Part shown: positions 45,001 to 61,500 of the stretch, piece by piece | Numbering within the stretch: the first letter of the stretch is position 1 | Layout: each line of letters starts with the position of its first letter | DNA from: Litomosoides sigmodontis | Lineage: Eukaryota > Nematoda > Chromadorea > Rhabditida > Onchocercidae | Assembly (NCBI GenBank): GCA_963070105.1 | Contig: OY718808.1 | Location: forward strand, 8,699,898 to 8,763,897 | Direction: 5' to 3' | DNA length: 64,000 nt | The notes under the pieces: generated by a model | Databases searched by the model: none | What the model saw: the letters and a program-made list of their open reading frames with translations, nothing else | Told to the model about the DNA's origin: nothing | Position numbers and translations under genes: made by a program

Positions 45001-48000
45001 AACTAACAAAAGCATCGGTCACCCCATAGAGAATTTTATGTATGTTATCAAATTATGCTTATTTCATCAATGATATGACAAAAGCTGGGAGTATTTTATG
45101 ACAGAAATAGAAAAACTTCAAAAACAAATTTTTTGTGTTTTTTATTTCTCTAAAAATGAACAACAACGATGCGTTATCCGTCCTAGCAGAGTTTTTTTTA
45201 TTATTATTTGTCGGTTCTTTTTCACTTTTAATTTCTTACTCTCAAGTTTTATTAAGAAATTAAATTTGCATATTTGTTACACACCGTACGTGCTATGTGT
45301 TGCATTGAAATATTAGATAAGCATTAACTTAAAGTTATCATTTTGAAGTTTAATTGAAAATTATTCATTATCAGAAATTATCACTCCTTTTCACTTAGAA
45401 TTGTTATCGAAAGAAAGGAAACGCAGAGGGCGAGGAGAGAGAGAATAGGCAATTTTTATTTTCACCTGAACTCCAGTAGCAACAGTAGTTGTGCAAAAAT
45501 TTTTCATTTGAATAATCGTATCCTGATTTTGCGGCCCCTTTCGAAGAGCGGCAAACCTGCGGCGGCCTGGTCGAGAATCGCGCTCCATCTGTGTTCCATC
45601 CTCGTCTGCTAGTTCTATTAATCAATGGTAAAGTAAATCTACGCTTAATTTTAACTTCTGCTTTGTTTCACGCGTCAGGTGATCATCAAGATCCTGGCGG
45701 TGATTGAAAAATGCTTTTCCAAATAGTTTACAGGCTCGGTTATGCTATAATTATGAATTCAAACTTTCTTATATTATTTTACTAATTTCAAGAAATAAAA
45801 AAAATTATTTAATGAAAATTTTTGATTAAAAAAAATTCATATCACAATTAATTAGGTTGGAGTAATGAAACAATCTGCTTTGCAAATCCAATAGTTCGCT
45901 GGATGGTGCTGTGATTTAATGATCTCTTTTGATTAGTAAAATTTGTGAAATTAAACACATCTCAAATACCCTTTCTAGCGCTGCGAACCGACCGTCTTCT
46001 TATTGATCTCTTCTTACCCACTGAAATGCATTTTTTATGGCAATCATTCAATAAATCAATATCGATCAAGATCAGCAATTGAGTGGCAGAGAGAGAGAGG
46101 GAGGGACAGAAAGGTACTCATAGTAAAATGAAATGAATTCTCAGTTATACCTTTGATTAAAATACCTCAATAACTATCAGTTTGAAATTTGGAGTCAATT
46201 GAACAGATGAGATTTTACTTTGCCGTTTGCTATATTCTATCTGTATAGTCGTCTCAACAAATCGCTTATAACCGGCAAAGGAACCGCCACACAATAAAAC
46301 TGCAACTATTAATAAGAGTACCGATTAAAATAATACACTATAAAAGCATATAGCAAGCCTCTTCCACGAAGCATACTTCTACATTAGCTGTATGCAAAAC
46401 TGACTTCACATATTGATAATTGCTATTATTATTGATCGACTAAAATAAGTAATAGTAATTCAAATGATCACAAAACATCGAACAAGTAATCGAGTGAAGT
46501 ATTCAGGGATTGAGTATTTGATTCGCTTATCCATTCAGATCCACATGACTTCTGTAAAGCAAATACCTAATTTCTATTCTTGATATTGCGTCAGCTGATG
46601 AATTTCTCTTTTCAAGTTTTCAAATGTTAGCAAGCCAAAGCTGCAGGCTTAATCTTCTAAATGCACCAGTCACTTGATTTGAGTGTACGTCCTAATCCTT
46701 TCTTTATATGAACTACAACTGTAATATGAAAGAAATTAAAAAAAAAAACATTGTTTATTTCAAAAGAAATAGCGAATGACACTATGGACCGGTTATCAGG
46801 TGTACAAATATCCGAAAACACTGAACAGTTATTTCAGGAGTTATCCACAATGATAGCTGCTAATTTTAAGACCAGTCAAAACCAGGTGGTGGTATCACAT
46901 GAACCAGTGAAGCAAATATCTTCAATGATAGCAAAGTGATGTTTTTCAAAGTATACTAAATCCAAATACAGTTGCATTTCATAAAATGATTATTTTAAAA
47001 TTAGACATTCGTTTAAACATTTTTGTTATAATGGACAACCATCTCTAAAAGCAAAAATTTTTTAAAAATTTTGATTTTTCTAGATCATAAATGATACAAC
47101 GATAAAAATCATACTTAGACTGATCGGCTTTTAGCAATGCAATGTGTAAGTTAGGATAATTGTCAAAAATACGAAATTTAACAATCATATACATGAAAAT
47201 AAGTAAATGTTGATACATATATATGAATAAATAAATAAAGGCATACTTCACAAATTGATGTGAACTTATTGCATAAAAAAGCAGAGAAAATGATCTGTTT
47301 TCATATGGAATAATTATTATCGTATTGATATTTTTTTTTCAAAAACTTTTTCACACCTTTTCTTCTTTAAATCACATCTGCACCAAGCAATTTGTAGCGA
47401 AATTTTTTTCGTCGAAAAAAATCTCTTCCCGTTAAAGTGCTCTCATTTCATTCGTTATATTTTTGTCATTGTTTAGCAAAAAAGAAAAGTTGTAAATAGT
47501 AACGACCGAAATTAAACGACATGTTTACACATATAAGAAAATATCCATCTCATTTTCGCTATTCTTCTTTTAAAAAATGTCTGACCTTCCTTTTCTTGTC
47601 ATTGAAAGCAATAAAATTCGGTATCCTAGACATATCACAATTGCAGTAATAAATACCAGTTCAAAGAAAAAAAAATACTGTTCGCTATTAAATTTTCACC
47701 GCGCTTGACTCTGAATAAAACGGATTGGTTGAATGAACTGGCATCGGATATGTTGTCGCAACATCTACTGCTAAATGAGACCACCTAACATCGAACGGAT
47801 CAGTTTGGTCCGGTTTTTCCGATTCGCTTTTATTCACACATTCATTTGTTGCATCTAAAAACTCCTACGCTTCACATTATCTACCGCTAATCAACAAAAA
47901 TATTCGCTGCTTTTACTGATCAAAGGTCAAAAATGTTACTGATCAAAGGTCAAAAATGAAATTAATAAATTAGTGCAAATGAACTTTTACCTTAATGCAC

Positions 48001-51000
48001 TTCTCTTATCAGCTGTCTATATGCAAATACTCAGTTATACAGCCGCTTTATTATATCATTCTACAGAAATATTATTTATATTAATGCTAAATTATAACTC
48101 GACCAGAGACCACCTCCATTGCTACGATAATAAGTAAATCTCCAACGCGTCAAATTTAACAAAAAAATTTTCAAACACTGACTATTATCCTTCGCGCTTT
48201 TCTTAGAGTATGATAGCACAGCACTGAATACTGGTTGACCGAAAATATCAATATCCGATTCTACTGCTTTTGATGATGTAGCTGTAGTATTCTGTAATAA
48301 ATTTCATGAACAAACCAAAACATCGGTTTGTTTTACACTGTTTATAAAGTTCACATCATGTATTACAAATTTAGATATCACTGATGCGTTTATTTTTAAA
48401 ATCCGCTTTGCTTACCATCTGATTACCATTCAAAATTAATCAAAAAAAATAATCAAAAAGTAAAAAATATTCGAAAAAATTAAATTAATCAAAATTAATC
48501 ACTCAAAAGTCACTTGCAACCATTCAGTAATCTGTTGAAAGGGGAAGCTCTGATACCAAATTCAGTCTTACCTCACTCAACGATGAAAACTTTTCCGCTG
48601 TGGTAGACAGTTCATATTGCGAAAAGTCACTGCTAAAACGAATTGCTGTTGTCTCTGAACCTGTATCCCGGATGGTTGAAGGACTTGGCAAAGGCGGAGG
48701 CGGATGATCTGGTGGCGGCACCCCATCTGAAAAAACAAACATCAAAAAAAATCGAAAGAAAATACAGATTAAACAAGAAAAGTTAACTGCAATATGTGTC
48801 CTGAAGTTTATTACTGCAAAAAACAGTTTTAACGTTTACAACGTAAGAACTGTATCATACCGAAAACTTTTGAAAATTTAAATTGAAAGAAAATATCAGA
48901 AAGAATATACGCAAAAGCTAGACTTTAGGAATAAGTGCAAACGAGTTAATTGAATCTCAGTTAAATATCTGCACACAAATAATCGTCAAAATTAGACAGC
49001 AGTCTTTATAGCAAACTGCAAGAATTTGCGAGGCAAAATAAAAAGAAAATCCGAATATAAATTAGAATATTGAATGAAATGGAATCGAAAGGTAAAATTT
49101 GGTTTTAATGATTTACAAAAAAAAAAAGCTTTTACTCGTCGTTTGGCTTGTCCTGCTGATATCGCTTGGCTTGTCCTGCTGACAAAACCTGCTGATATCA
49201 CCAGCATTTTTGTTCGGTGAATTTAGTGACAGTGATGAGCGTAACGTCTGTTCCAACCATTCATCAGCTTTCGACTTAGCAGTTGATGGGCACGTTGAAA
49301 TGGGACTACTTAACCTGCAAGTGACCACACTTAATTGTTGAACAACTGTTTATCATCGTCCTGGCACTTTTAGATTTTATCGTTGCTGTTTAATTAGAGA
49401 TAACTAACCGGACCATTTTTTTCTGTTCCATTCTTTCTGCTAAAATCTAGCAGATCACGAGCATCGTGCTTAACAAACAGATAAATATGAAATGTAACTG
49501 AGTGGTTTTTTCTAGTACTATTAGCTTAACTGACAAGATTATTTAAAATTTGAAATGATTTGGATAGCAGAGCTGTTTCTTAGTTGTAATAAAGATACAG
49601 GATAAAATTACCACGATTCTCGTCCACTAATACTTGATGAGTAATTGGTCTGAATTTGCAGTGGAGAATTCACCAAAGTACATGCCTTAGTACTACTAAA
49701 ATCACAAGTATTATTATTATTAGCGTACGGCGCGGCAGTATACGACAATGATTGCCTGAAAATCATTGAATGGAAATATGAAAAGAAAAATAAACAGAAA
49801 AAGAAGTCCAAAAATTAGGACAACGAGTGAGTAGATTAATTTTAATTAAAAACATAATAAGAACTTTTAAAACTCGTCAAAAATGAAATGGTATTTGGTT
49901 TACCTAAATCCATTATATTTCACTGGACAATATGGAGCATTCCCGAAAGTGCTTCCCTCATTAGGCCACATTCTGTCCTCATCATCTTCAAAAATTGGCT
50001 CACTTCTCGCTATAACTGTCGCAGGCATTTGTTGCTGCTGAAAGTAACCCAACATTTTACGCCACCATTAATAAATTCAAAAAATTTTATCTTTTTCTAT
50101 CCAAGAAAACGATGATTCAAAAAGATTCTGCAAACCACCTTAATAGGATATGACCGAAGCGAAAGTTGTCGATGAAACAAAGCGGTATTGCTGATGTACG
50201 AAGTAGGCGCGCGCAATGATCTCTTAAAATTGTGACACAAATATTCTAAATACTTCGTAACTTACAAGTAATGAAAGTTTAAGCAAAATTACTTCAAGCC
50301 TCACGGCTGCATAAGTATAAAAACCTAGTTATCCATTGTAAATTTTAACTGATTTAGAATAAAATCACAAAAATTCTATGAAAAAATTTCATTTCGTTTA
50401 AAAGATGAAAAAAAGAGAAAATAAAAAAGCGAAACAGACGAGATAGTCAACCTGTCTCACAAAAAGTAGTGGATTTCCAACAGGTCGTGGTTTGGAAGTA
50501 ATGTGCAACGTAGACGACAAACTTGACGTTGCTGGAGGTGGTTGTACGATCGCATTTTGCGGGTCACGTAATCGCTCTGTTATTGATAACCGGCGAAAGG
50601 AGCCATTGCTGCTACTTCGTTCGAAAGAACTGAAGATTTATGTACCAGATTAAGCTGTCAAATCCAATTTAATTTACCAGACATTAAACAAGTGCATAAT
50701 GTAAATATGAAAATACGGTGGATGAAGTTAATTATCCTATTAGAAATATCTTTATTTTAAATTCATCTTGAAAAATTGACCTATTTGAAGTGGGTGTTGT
50801 TTGCTTGGTAATTTCATCTAAAATAAAACCACTGGTACTCCGCTTCTTGCAATCAAGAGGTGACAAGCTTATAGCTGCTTGCACTGCAGCAGCAGAAGCT
50901 TCCGCATCACGTTTCTTCCTTTCTAAGCAAATGGCAAATGCACATCCAACAGCATGACTTAATCGTTCACCCTTCAATAAGATGAAAATTTTAATTTGAA

Positions 51001-54000
51001 AAGATAAAACAAAATATCCAGAAGAGTTAAGCTTACTGTTTCCTTCATTGCATGAAATCCATGACACATCCAACGTCTCGATGTCCCATCTCGGCAAATA
51101 TAAGCGAAACTCTTGTCATGACTTCGATCTGGTGCACAGAATGATACCTAAAATGCGTACTCTTAGCCACAATCTTCTTTTTAAATGAGACGAATGCGTG
51201 TAATGCAATTCATTAGCAAAAAAGAAGGATGAACAGAGGTATGTATGCTAGACATTATGCCAAGTAGAAAAATAAAGAAGCATGGATAGGATAGTCGATA
51301 TTCGTTAAATTATTTAAGGTAAGGAAAAAACGAATGGAACCTTTTCAATAGTTTGGTCCACTATTAAACCACGACTACTTTCCTGATCTACAACACGTAA
51401 ACCGTCACCGGAAACATACAAAATTGCCTTAATTGGTCGTCGTCGTTGTCCCTGAAGAAAATTTTTTCTTGGGTACCCCTAAATCAATTAAAAACAATGC
51501 AATTTTTCATCACCTGTGCAAAGGGATTGAGATTATTGTTGAACTCAGGCAACATATCAAACCACTAAGATTAACCTTCGAAATGTTTACTACACCTTGC
51601 ACTTCTTTGAGATATGTAATCTGTCCCAGTTGCATCAGCGCTGAGAAACATTTTGGAATCATTTATAATTAATTTTAAAATTTACAAGAACTAATTGCAT
51701 ACAAATTACACCGAATTTCATGGCACTGCTTAAAAACATCAAATATCAATTTGAAAAATAAAGTAACAGTAAGAGAGGTATAACAGTTATGTAAACTTAA
51801 AAACATACCCTTAGTAATTTCAAAGCTCCCTCACAAATTTGCATACCGCGCGATTCAAACACTTCGATCCCGCCAAGATACTTGAATGATTTTATTGTAA
51901 ATTTAATTTACGTATTACTTAAACAGTCACTGCGGCATCTCAAGATAAAGTCGAAAATTTAAAAATGACAGAAAAAGAATTTCAAAGAATGACGGAAAAC
52001 TAAGTTTATCACCTAAAAATATTATAACAAACATTGGATTTTTAATGCAACAATCTATTTCGTAACAATCCAAAGACTCAAACCTTAACACTGAAGCTAC
52101 AGGTGCCATTCCGAACAGCTATTTCATCTGGCTGCCATAACTCTGCTTTACTAGAACCTGAGTTGTTCACTGATTTACTAGGTGATGATTGCCGTCCGGA
52201 TGTTCTACGATGGAAATGCTGCTTGGACATCCGACGACGAAGTGATTCTCGGAATGAACATCGTATTCGATCCATTCCACGATGCAGAACGTTTCTAAAA
52301 TCACTTAGAGATCGATCATTAAGCAAGCACTTATAGACAACAATTAACCTTAAAAGCCTTAAAAGTACTCGAAAATTTTTTTTAGTTAAAGAAAAACATT
52401 ACTGTGCAACATTCATTTGATACTTTAATTCAGAGACGAAGGGTAAAGATCCTTATTTCTTCAATGTTAACATGCTGTATATCCATAATAATCAAATTTG
52501 CGTACGATATATATTTACACTTAAAGTGAAACCTATAACTTCGGTATGATATTAACCTTGACAACTTTTGATCCGTAGAGGAGAATAAGGCAACAAGATT
52601 AGTTCAAGGGTCCTTATTTGGAAAAAAATTCTTCACATCCCACAATCTTACTGCCAACCATACAGTAAGCAATAGTGCAGAGAAACGAAAAAATTAGTTC
52701 AATTTTACTGAACTTATTCATTTAAAAATATAGCCGATTCTTATCGTTTTTAACATTTATTGACCACGAAATTCATCTCAGTTAAACAAGCAACCTTTAT
52801 TATTCCATCTCATTTTAATAACTAATTAATCCTAAATTTAACAATTTGACTTAAATTTTAAACGTACGCATATAACATTAAATTCTTTAAAAAATTGCAA
52901 AAAAAATTTCGGAATGCAGAAGGATGGAAGTGTTAGAGAGGAATGAAAAGCGATCAGTAGGGAATTTAAAGCGAATATAAAGCCTATCCTAAGCATAGCC
53001 AGGCATTAGGGATTAGAAAAATCTTTAATTCAAATAATTTTGCTATATATAGATAGATAAACAAATGCACGAGAAAAGAATTTTAAATTTTCATGAACCA
53101 AAATTTGTCATTATAAAAACTTTTCATTATTCAGTTGCATAATTGAGAATAGAATTGAACAATTCGTAAAAAATAAGAGAAGAAAGAAATGGAGAAAAAA
53201 GAAATCCCTCCATTCTTAATAAATAACATTTATAGTAGTGACACTAATTAATGCATGAAATGAGTAAGGAAAAGGAAGTCAATTAAAGCGAAAACAAAGA
53301 GTAGTAATTGAATACATCAATGCTAACGGAAACGAACATCACTGAAACGATTATCACTGACCATATATATATATATATATATAACAGTATGCTATCTACC
53401 GCCATATTATTATTTTAATTTTATACCCTAAGATCGAAAACTGAAATAGATAGACACAACAATCCTGTAAATTGAGCTAACACTAGCTTACTTTATTTGT
53501 AGGCTAGAATTAGAAGATGTGCAAAATCTCCTTCTAATTAATCTTCATAATTCATATTTCTTTAAGCCTCTAAATTTCACTATTATATTTCCTCATTTTT
53601 GAATTCAACATTTGCAGTCTGACTGTTATTACTTTTATATTCAATCAAATCGTTTGTGTTACGCTTTATAAGCAAATATTGAAAGATATACTTTATCATT
53701 CTAGAAGATGCTTACTTTAATTATATTAAGAATGAATTTTGAAAATGTAAAATAAACGCAACTAATGAATAGGACTATATTAGGTGATATTTAGCAATAA
53801 TTATATGAAATATATATATATATTTCATAGTATAAATTTATTCAACTTTTAAAGATAGAAGAAAAAACGTCCCAAAAATCAATAATATTTACTCCATTTT
53901 TTACATTTTCTCTTAATTAAATTGTTTCTTTATTTCATTTGCTAATACAAATATGCACGCTAATTATTTATTAATATAACAACTTAAAAATATTTAAAAA

Positions 54001-57000
54001 TTATCTTCGAACAAACAACAATCACTAATTCTTATTATCCAAATATTGAAGAAAAAGGGAGCTAAAAATGGAACAATACTTATTGTATTTAATTTAATTG
54101 GAAAGACAGTTATTTGTTAGTATAACTAACATTTACAAATATCTCATTACATGTGACTATGTCATGTCTTTAAAAAAGAATTCATTAGTACGGATACCTA
54201 GACAAGAGGAATGATGGAAATATACGCGTTTGAATTTATCCTAAACTATGAATATCCTAGTTTCATTGCAGTTAAGTGAAATTTTATTGAAATTAATCCT
54301 TCATGATTGACTAGATATGTACAAAAATTAATTTGCATTCCAAATTCCTTGCAACATAACTCAAAGATTTCAGAAATAAAAGAAGAAATCAGCAAGATTC
54401 TCAAACGAAAATAAACTGATATGAGAAATTAAGAATTTAAAACCACCCAACCACATGATATTTTCGTTTTATTTGACGAAGATTTTTTGTTTTTTCTTAC
54501 TGAAACAAACGGCAACTTTAATGCATTAACAAAAATAAGAAGTTCGCAAATTAAAGAGTACTATATTTTGTCGAAATTTTTTTTTAACTTCTACCTTTCT
54601 CAAAAATTCCAACTTCTACCTTTCCCGTTAGATAAAATTTTTGCTTCAAAAAAAACAAAAATGATCCAAACAAACGGGAAATTTTACAAATGTATTTTAT
54701 AAGACAACCAATGAGTTGAAAATGTAAATAAAGCACACTGATCGCATTCTATTGCTGTTACTAATACCACTACAACTGCTCCCTTCCACTTTTCCTTCTC
54801 ACTGAAAAACCTATTAATGATTTCATATTCAAGCGTGATTGAGATAAGTTGCAAGCTAGAACTATGCTGTAGTTCAGCCCAAATGACTGATTTAGTTCCA
54901 AAGAAACTTCAAAAGATTAAGACATTTTGTAGCAAAGCTTTTTACATTTATTGGTTGATGCGAGAAAATTGGACGAAATATTTTATTCCTTTTCTCCAGC
55001 AAAAATATTTTTCCTGATAAATATCGCTTTAAAGGCTGAATATTCAAAAAAAGAAATAACGACTAACGAAAAGGACTCCGGCGAAATATAAATGCTCCAT
55101 AAGTTTCTTCTCCGATGGATAATTTGTCGTAAAAGTAGAATGATTTAAAAAAAGAACTCAAATTCCCCCCTCAAAGTTTCACTTCCTTAATACTATGCCA
55201 TTATTATTTAAATGAATAATTTTCGCACTTTTTTATATCTTCTTCATGCAATATAATTAACTTCAACAACTTTCGCACTAAATAACTTCTGCATGCAAAT
55301 GCAGACGTAACTCATTTCATATGATGTGAATTAAATCCTGAATTAAAGTACATTTTATTTTACTGCTACTGGCCTTACTATAACAATCTCTTTTCAACTG
55401 CTAATCTAAGTTAAGAAATTAAATTGTCCTAAGAAATTAGAAAAAAAAAGCACCCACTATTTAAGATCATTTTATAAACGCTAATCCACCATCGTAATTA
55501 ACACATCATCTTCAAAAGTAAATTCAAACATTCCTAATCCACAAAAAATATATAGAGTTATTTGCGGAAAAGAAATTTAGGATTTATTCAGCAAAATAAA
55601 TTTTCTTTTTGATACCATTTAATGAGAACATTTAAAATTAAAATTTTAAATAATAAACACTCTCCTTAAATCGGTCGTGTGTATGTGTGATCTACTTCCT
55701 TTTCAAAAATTTCTTTGGAAGAAAAGAAGGAAAAGAAAGATACAATAAATCATACAATAAATTAAATAGAGGAAAAAGGAGAATGAATACAGGATGCTAT
55801 CATAAGGAAATGAAACGAAATGAAATGAAATTAGTCTAAATCTCTTCCTCCTCAACCCCTGCACATTCTCCCACTCCCAAACATAAACGAAAAGAAATTT
55901 CACTAAAAAGAATGCCTGAAACATATTCCACACGTCTTTTCTTCTTTCAATTAAACTAACTGGTAATTTCGCACAACAATATCGACTACGTACACGTCTT
56001 TTACATACAGCAAGGATGGATGGATGAATCATCACGGAGGAAAACTATAAGCGTCCGTCCTTCCCCTCACACATCCTTACCTTGCTGAACCTGTTTTCAA
56101 CTAGAACAACCTTTCACTCTCTTCCGAACACGCCTTTTCCTTTTTTAAATGGATAAATATGTGCGGTATATCACACACTCACACATACACACACACACAC
56201 ACAACTTATATATATAGCAAACTTTGCTAAATTATCCAGGTAATTTTAAAATGACTTCAACCTTTCGTTTATCAAATATAACGCCCCACGGTGGAGACTG
56301 GCAGAGACTTCTGACTTCTGAAGGTGAAGAAGGCTTTCACAAGTCTTTTTCAGCAAAGAAGAGAAAAAGGAATACAGAAGGTGAAAAGGGTTTGTTTACA
56401 CTTTCTTATTTAAAATATTTTGCGAGAAAGAATGCTACTTTCGGAGAGATCCATACAATAAATTAAATTAATAGGAAATAATATTTATGCAGCACTATTC
56501 TACAAGTCTTTTCTTACATCTTCCATTACGTTTCTACTACGGGATTTCCTCCCACATTCATTGCTCTCCACTCTCCCCCTACTTCAACCAAACTTGCAAA
56601 CATTTTTCATTGAAGTAAACAAAAATTAAGAACCTTTTAGCTAGTGACGCATCCTGAACTTCGCGTGACACTTCCACAGATTGTCGCTGCTGCTGCGGTT
56701 GCGGTTGCGGCACATTGCTATAATTGTTAACAGCTTCATCACTGTTCGAATGACTATTCGTTAGGCTTTCATTTTTTCGCTTTTTATTCCGCTCTGTTAA
56801 ACTTCGTAAATTTCGATAAAAATTCGACGAAGACGGTGTTGACGGCATTCGTTACATTTTCATCCTTTGAGGGAAAACAGAAATAAACGACAATTTGCCA
56901 TTCTAATTCACATCTGTAAATAATATGAATATTTTCAAATAAAAATCCAAGTTTTTTTTTTCCGATCATGAAGAAAATTAGTCGTAAACGAGAGCAGAAA

Positions 57001-57595
57001 TGAAATCATGCAAGGACTGATAAAACGTCCACAAGTGAGTGATAAGGGTTTTAGAAAGAGAGAAATATGAAATTTAGGGGGAACTGATAAGGTTATCAGG
57101 AAAAAAAGGAATGGGTGTGAAACAGTGATGAAGTGAATGATTTAATGACTTTCGAAAAGGAATGGCAAAAATGTTGCAACAACCAACAGGTAAATAATAT
57201 TCCCACCAGAAGGACGCACACACACACGCACACACCACACGCGCACACACACACGCACACACACCACACACGCACACACACACCGATCGGCGCCTTTTTT
57301 TGCTCATTTTTGATTTTGTCGATAAATCAATAAGTTGAAATGGCGTGGGCAGTTTGATGAACCAGTGAGCATTACATGCAATTACCGTAAAATTTGAGCT
57401 GAAATAAAATAGATAATTATCAAAATTTATTTCAATTAATAACATTTTCGAACTAATTATCAATTCCATTGCATTCCTGTTTGTTTTTTCCCTTCACTTT
57501 CTTCCTCTTTCACTCATTTTTTTGTACAAATAATACAATTAGAAGAATAAACGATAAATAAATTAATTAATTAAGTAATTAAATAAATAAGTAGA

Positions 57596-57770
<175 letters not shown>

Positions 57771-58385
57771 ACAACAATTACGAAAGCTCCCAAAATTAAT
57801 CAATGTCATTTGGCATGAGAAATTCAATTTTAAAAAAAAATTTGAAAATCATTTCACTTAATTAATGAAAACTAATGACGTGTTATTACGAAGCTTTCAT
57901 CAATGCAAAATAATTCTCTCGGATTTCCCTAGTTTTTTGCTACAAAAAATCAGTTGGATTTCAGATATGATGTAGCGTACGTGAAAGTTTCAACGTAATT
58001 TAATGCCAGTAATAATAGCAGAGAGCGAGAGGAGCAAATGATAAGACATTCCATGGCAAGAAAACGGAAGAAAACGAATTTCAAGAAGATATCCCCGGCT
58101 CGACTGATAATGAAAAAAGCATTCTGTACGTTGTATATACTTCCTCTTCCTCTCTCACCTCTATCCTTTCGTTTTTTTCTTCTTTCTCCTCTCCTCTTTT
58201 TTCGTGATGATTTCTTTTGTTTGTTTATCGTCAAATCATTCATTATTCTCCAAGCTAATTCTCGCACGAAAGGGAAAGAGAGAGAGAGAGAGAGAGAAAA
58301 TATCCATGAATAAAGAAGGAACGAAATAAAAAATAACACTAATGGAATGGAATGGATTATTTTATACCCTTGTAATACAGCAAAA

Positions 58386-58515
<130 letters not shown>

Positions 58516-61500
58516 ATACGTACGTATGCATTTCTTACTACAAGCATAGTTCGAGAGCAATGAAAATTTTACGAAACGTGCAGTTGAAAAAATACAGCAC
58601 GTAAATTTACAAATTACATTACTTCATCACCACACACACTAACACTAATTTGAATTTTATAAAAATGAGAGGAGTAATCGATGAAATTCCTTTATTTTGT
58701 TTTAAAAATGTATGAAAGTGTAAAATTTGAAGTGAGATGGGGCCACTAAGTAAATAACTAATGAACGGAACAATCGATTACGAAAGCAAAAATCTGCAAA
58801 AGCGTGAATTTTGTAGGTAAGAAGTAGACGGTGAAGATTCATTCATCTCACCGCTAAATGGCGTGGTGGAGCGTGGAAAGTGAAGGTAGGTGGGGGGGGG
58901 GGGGGCGCTAATGTACTGCATCATATAGGTCGTTCGTTGCGCTTTTGAGAGGGTGCGTTTTCAATTCATTTTCTAAGGAGCAAAAATTTGCAAAAAAATG
59001 AGATAAATAAATTTGCAGCAACGGAAGAAAAGCAATAGCCCTAAGAACATTTTATTAAATTAAAAATTTTTTCTTTATTAAGGGAAGGAGAGAAAGGGAG
59101 AGAGAGAGAGAGAAATTTGCATTTTATCAAATTATATGTTTATCAACATTAATACAAAATCATTAAAATTGGATACAAAAATATAGAAATATGGAATATA
59201 GATATATAGAAAATACAGAATATAGAAATATAGAACACAGAAATAATTCTTGAAAAAAATTTGTAAACTGAAATATTATTTCATAGAAAATAATGATGCA
59301 CTATAGCTACTATATTCTCATAATTTGTGAATTTTATTCGCATAGAAAGAAAAAATACAACAGGAATTTCGGCGGAATTCCCAAGCATACAATAAAAAAG
59401 AAATAATGAAAATTCAAATTGCGCATAATAAAATGAAAATAATTCAAATTAAAAAAAGCATTCATTGCTAGCATGGCTAGAAAAAAGAAATCCTCAAATT
59501 CACAAATAGCTAAAAATTTGAGAAAAAATACAAAATTCACCGCTACACTAATCAATGAAATAAATTAAACACAATCCACTCTAACACTTCTCAAAGTTCT
59601 CATTCTTAAATTGCACAAATTTTCATTCTCCTATTTTCTCATCCTCAGTTACATCATATTGGATTCTTTTAATTTAACGATTTTAAAAAATTTACAAAAC
59701 TTTTTCTCATTAAGTTCTCATCCAATATGAATGTTGAAATGGACGGATGAAAGCAAAGAACGGAAATCTTTTCCAGTTCAAATTTATTTCAAAACGAAAA
59801 CAACGTGTCAGACGCAAAACAGAAACATCAAAAATTTACAATTTATTTAAATTTATAAATTTTTTATTCCTTTTTCTCCTTTTCTCGGTGCTTATTTATT
59901 GCTAAATTCCAACCATAAATTTTAAAACCTTTAAGCTATCAGTGCGAAACAAAAAAGAACAGTCAATGACGTAGTTTAGCAATATCAGCTATTTCAAAAA
60001 GTATAGTGTAATTAATTATATTGATTGATTATTTCACTACTGTCTTCAAATTCACACACTAACATCGCTTCATATGCTTCACTGTGATAATACACAACCA
60101 ACACTGATAGCGTAATCACTGATGTAAATTAATTAGTAAGAAATCAAAATGACTGAGCAAATTTTAATCATTTTTAAACAATTGCAGTGCTTCGATCCTC
60201 AAACGCATCACTAAGACAACACTGAAATTTCTCATTCATTAAATTCAAAAACTACTTGATTTTGTCAGTCCAAAAAGTTCACTCTATATCTGTTGTATGT
60301 GTGCTCATAGAGAAAACAAGAAATACTTAGTATTACAATTCAATTATAAAAATGTGAAATTGAACTAGACAATTTAGCTATCGTTCTGTATATAAAAAAT
60401 TTTTTAAAAAATTAAAAAATTTAATAGTTACATTTTGAGAACGAAATTGCAAAGCAAATGAGAAAATAATATTAAAAGAAAAGAATTCCACGTCACCAAC
60501 TGATTTTTGAGTAGGAAAAAAGGAATGGAATGTCATGAAATTATTGATATTATTAGGTGATACAATAATATACAAAAAGTTCAAAGGACTAATTGAAATA
60601 TCGTTTACAAAAATATCTAATTAATTAAATAATTGAAAAATTAAGTAATTCATGAATTAACTACACGATATGCAATGTTATCATGGTATATTCGTAGTTA
60701 ATTCATGAATTAACGTAAATATTGAAATGTCAAAATTTCTGCTCTTCATCTCTCTCCACTAAGAGGTTTATTTGTTGCAAAGTTTGACCTGAAAATGAAA
60801 GTATTCACCTAAGTAAATTCGCCACACATTTCCTTCACTCCAATCTCATCTCATATGCAAGCGCTAATGTCTCATCCAATTGACGCCATATCTAAATGTG
60901 ACGATCAATCGTCAATTTCATGCCCTTCAAATTCCCTCATATCACATTATTATGCATCATTTCCTATGATCATATAAATAACGATGGGAGCAGAGAAGCC
61001 AAAGAGTCCGATTTCGTTGATTTTCAATTTTCCCATTTAATGTGCGAGCATAAATGAAGTGATTGGTTTGGATCAATCGATTGATTGGATTGTTGTGGAA
61101 GAGATCATTACGTTGATAATTTGATGCACCCATTTTCATTGCAAAAATTCCAAATGCAACACAGTCGATTGTACGATATTAAAAAAAAAAAAATTGATTA
61201 AAGATAATAAATCAGTTCAGTCATCTTCCATTCATCGATCTACATGGCATTCCACAACTGCTGCATCCCAAATGTGATCTGTGCTACCTCAGTTTCTCAA
61301 TCAATTCGATCCATTTGCCATCAGTACTACTTGGCAACAGATCAGTACGTGCTAATCGATATCTTAGATTTCTTTCCTCATCATCGTTAATCACCATTAT
61401 CATCACTATTGCTGCTATTTCACTCTCAACAGTAATTTAGACGATTTGATTTTTAAGGAGGAAATTCGAGTGAAAAAGTCACAATGGATTACAGGCATTA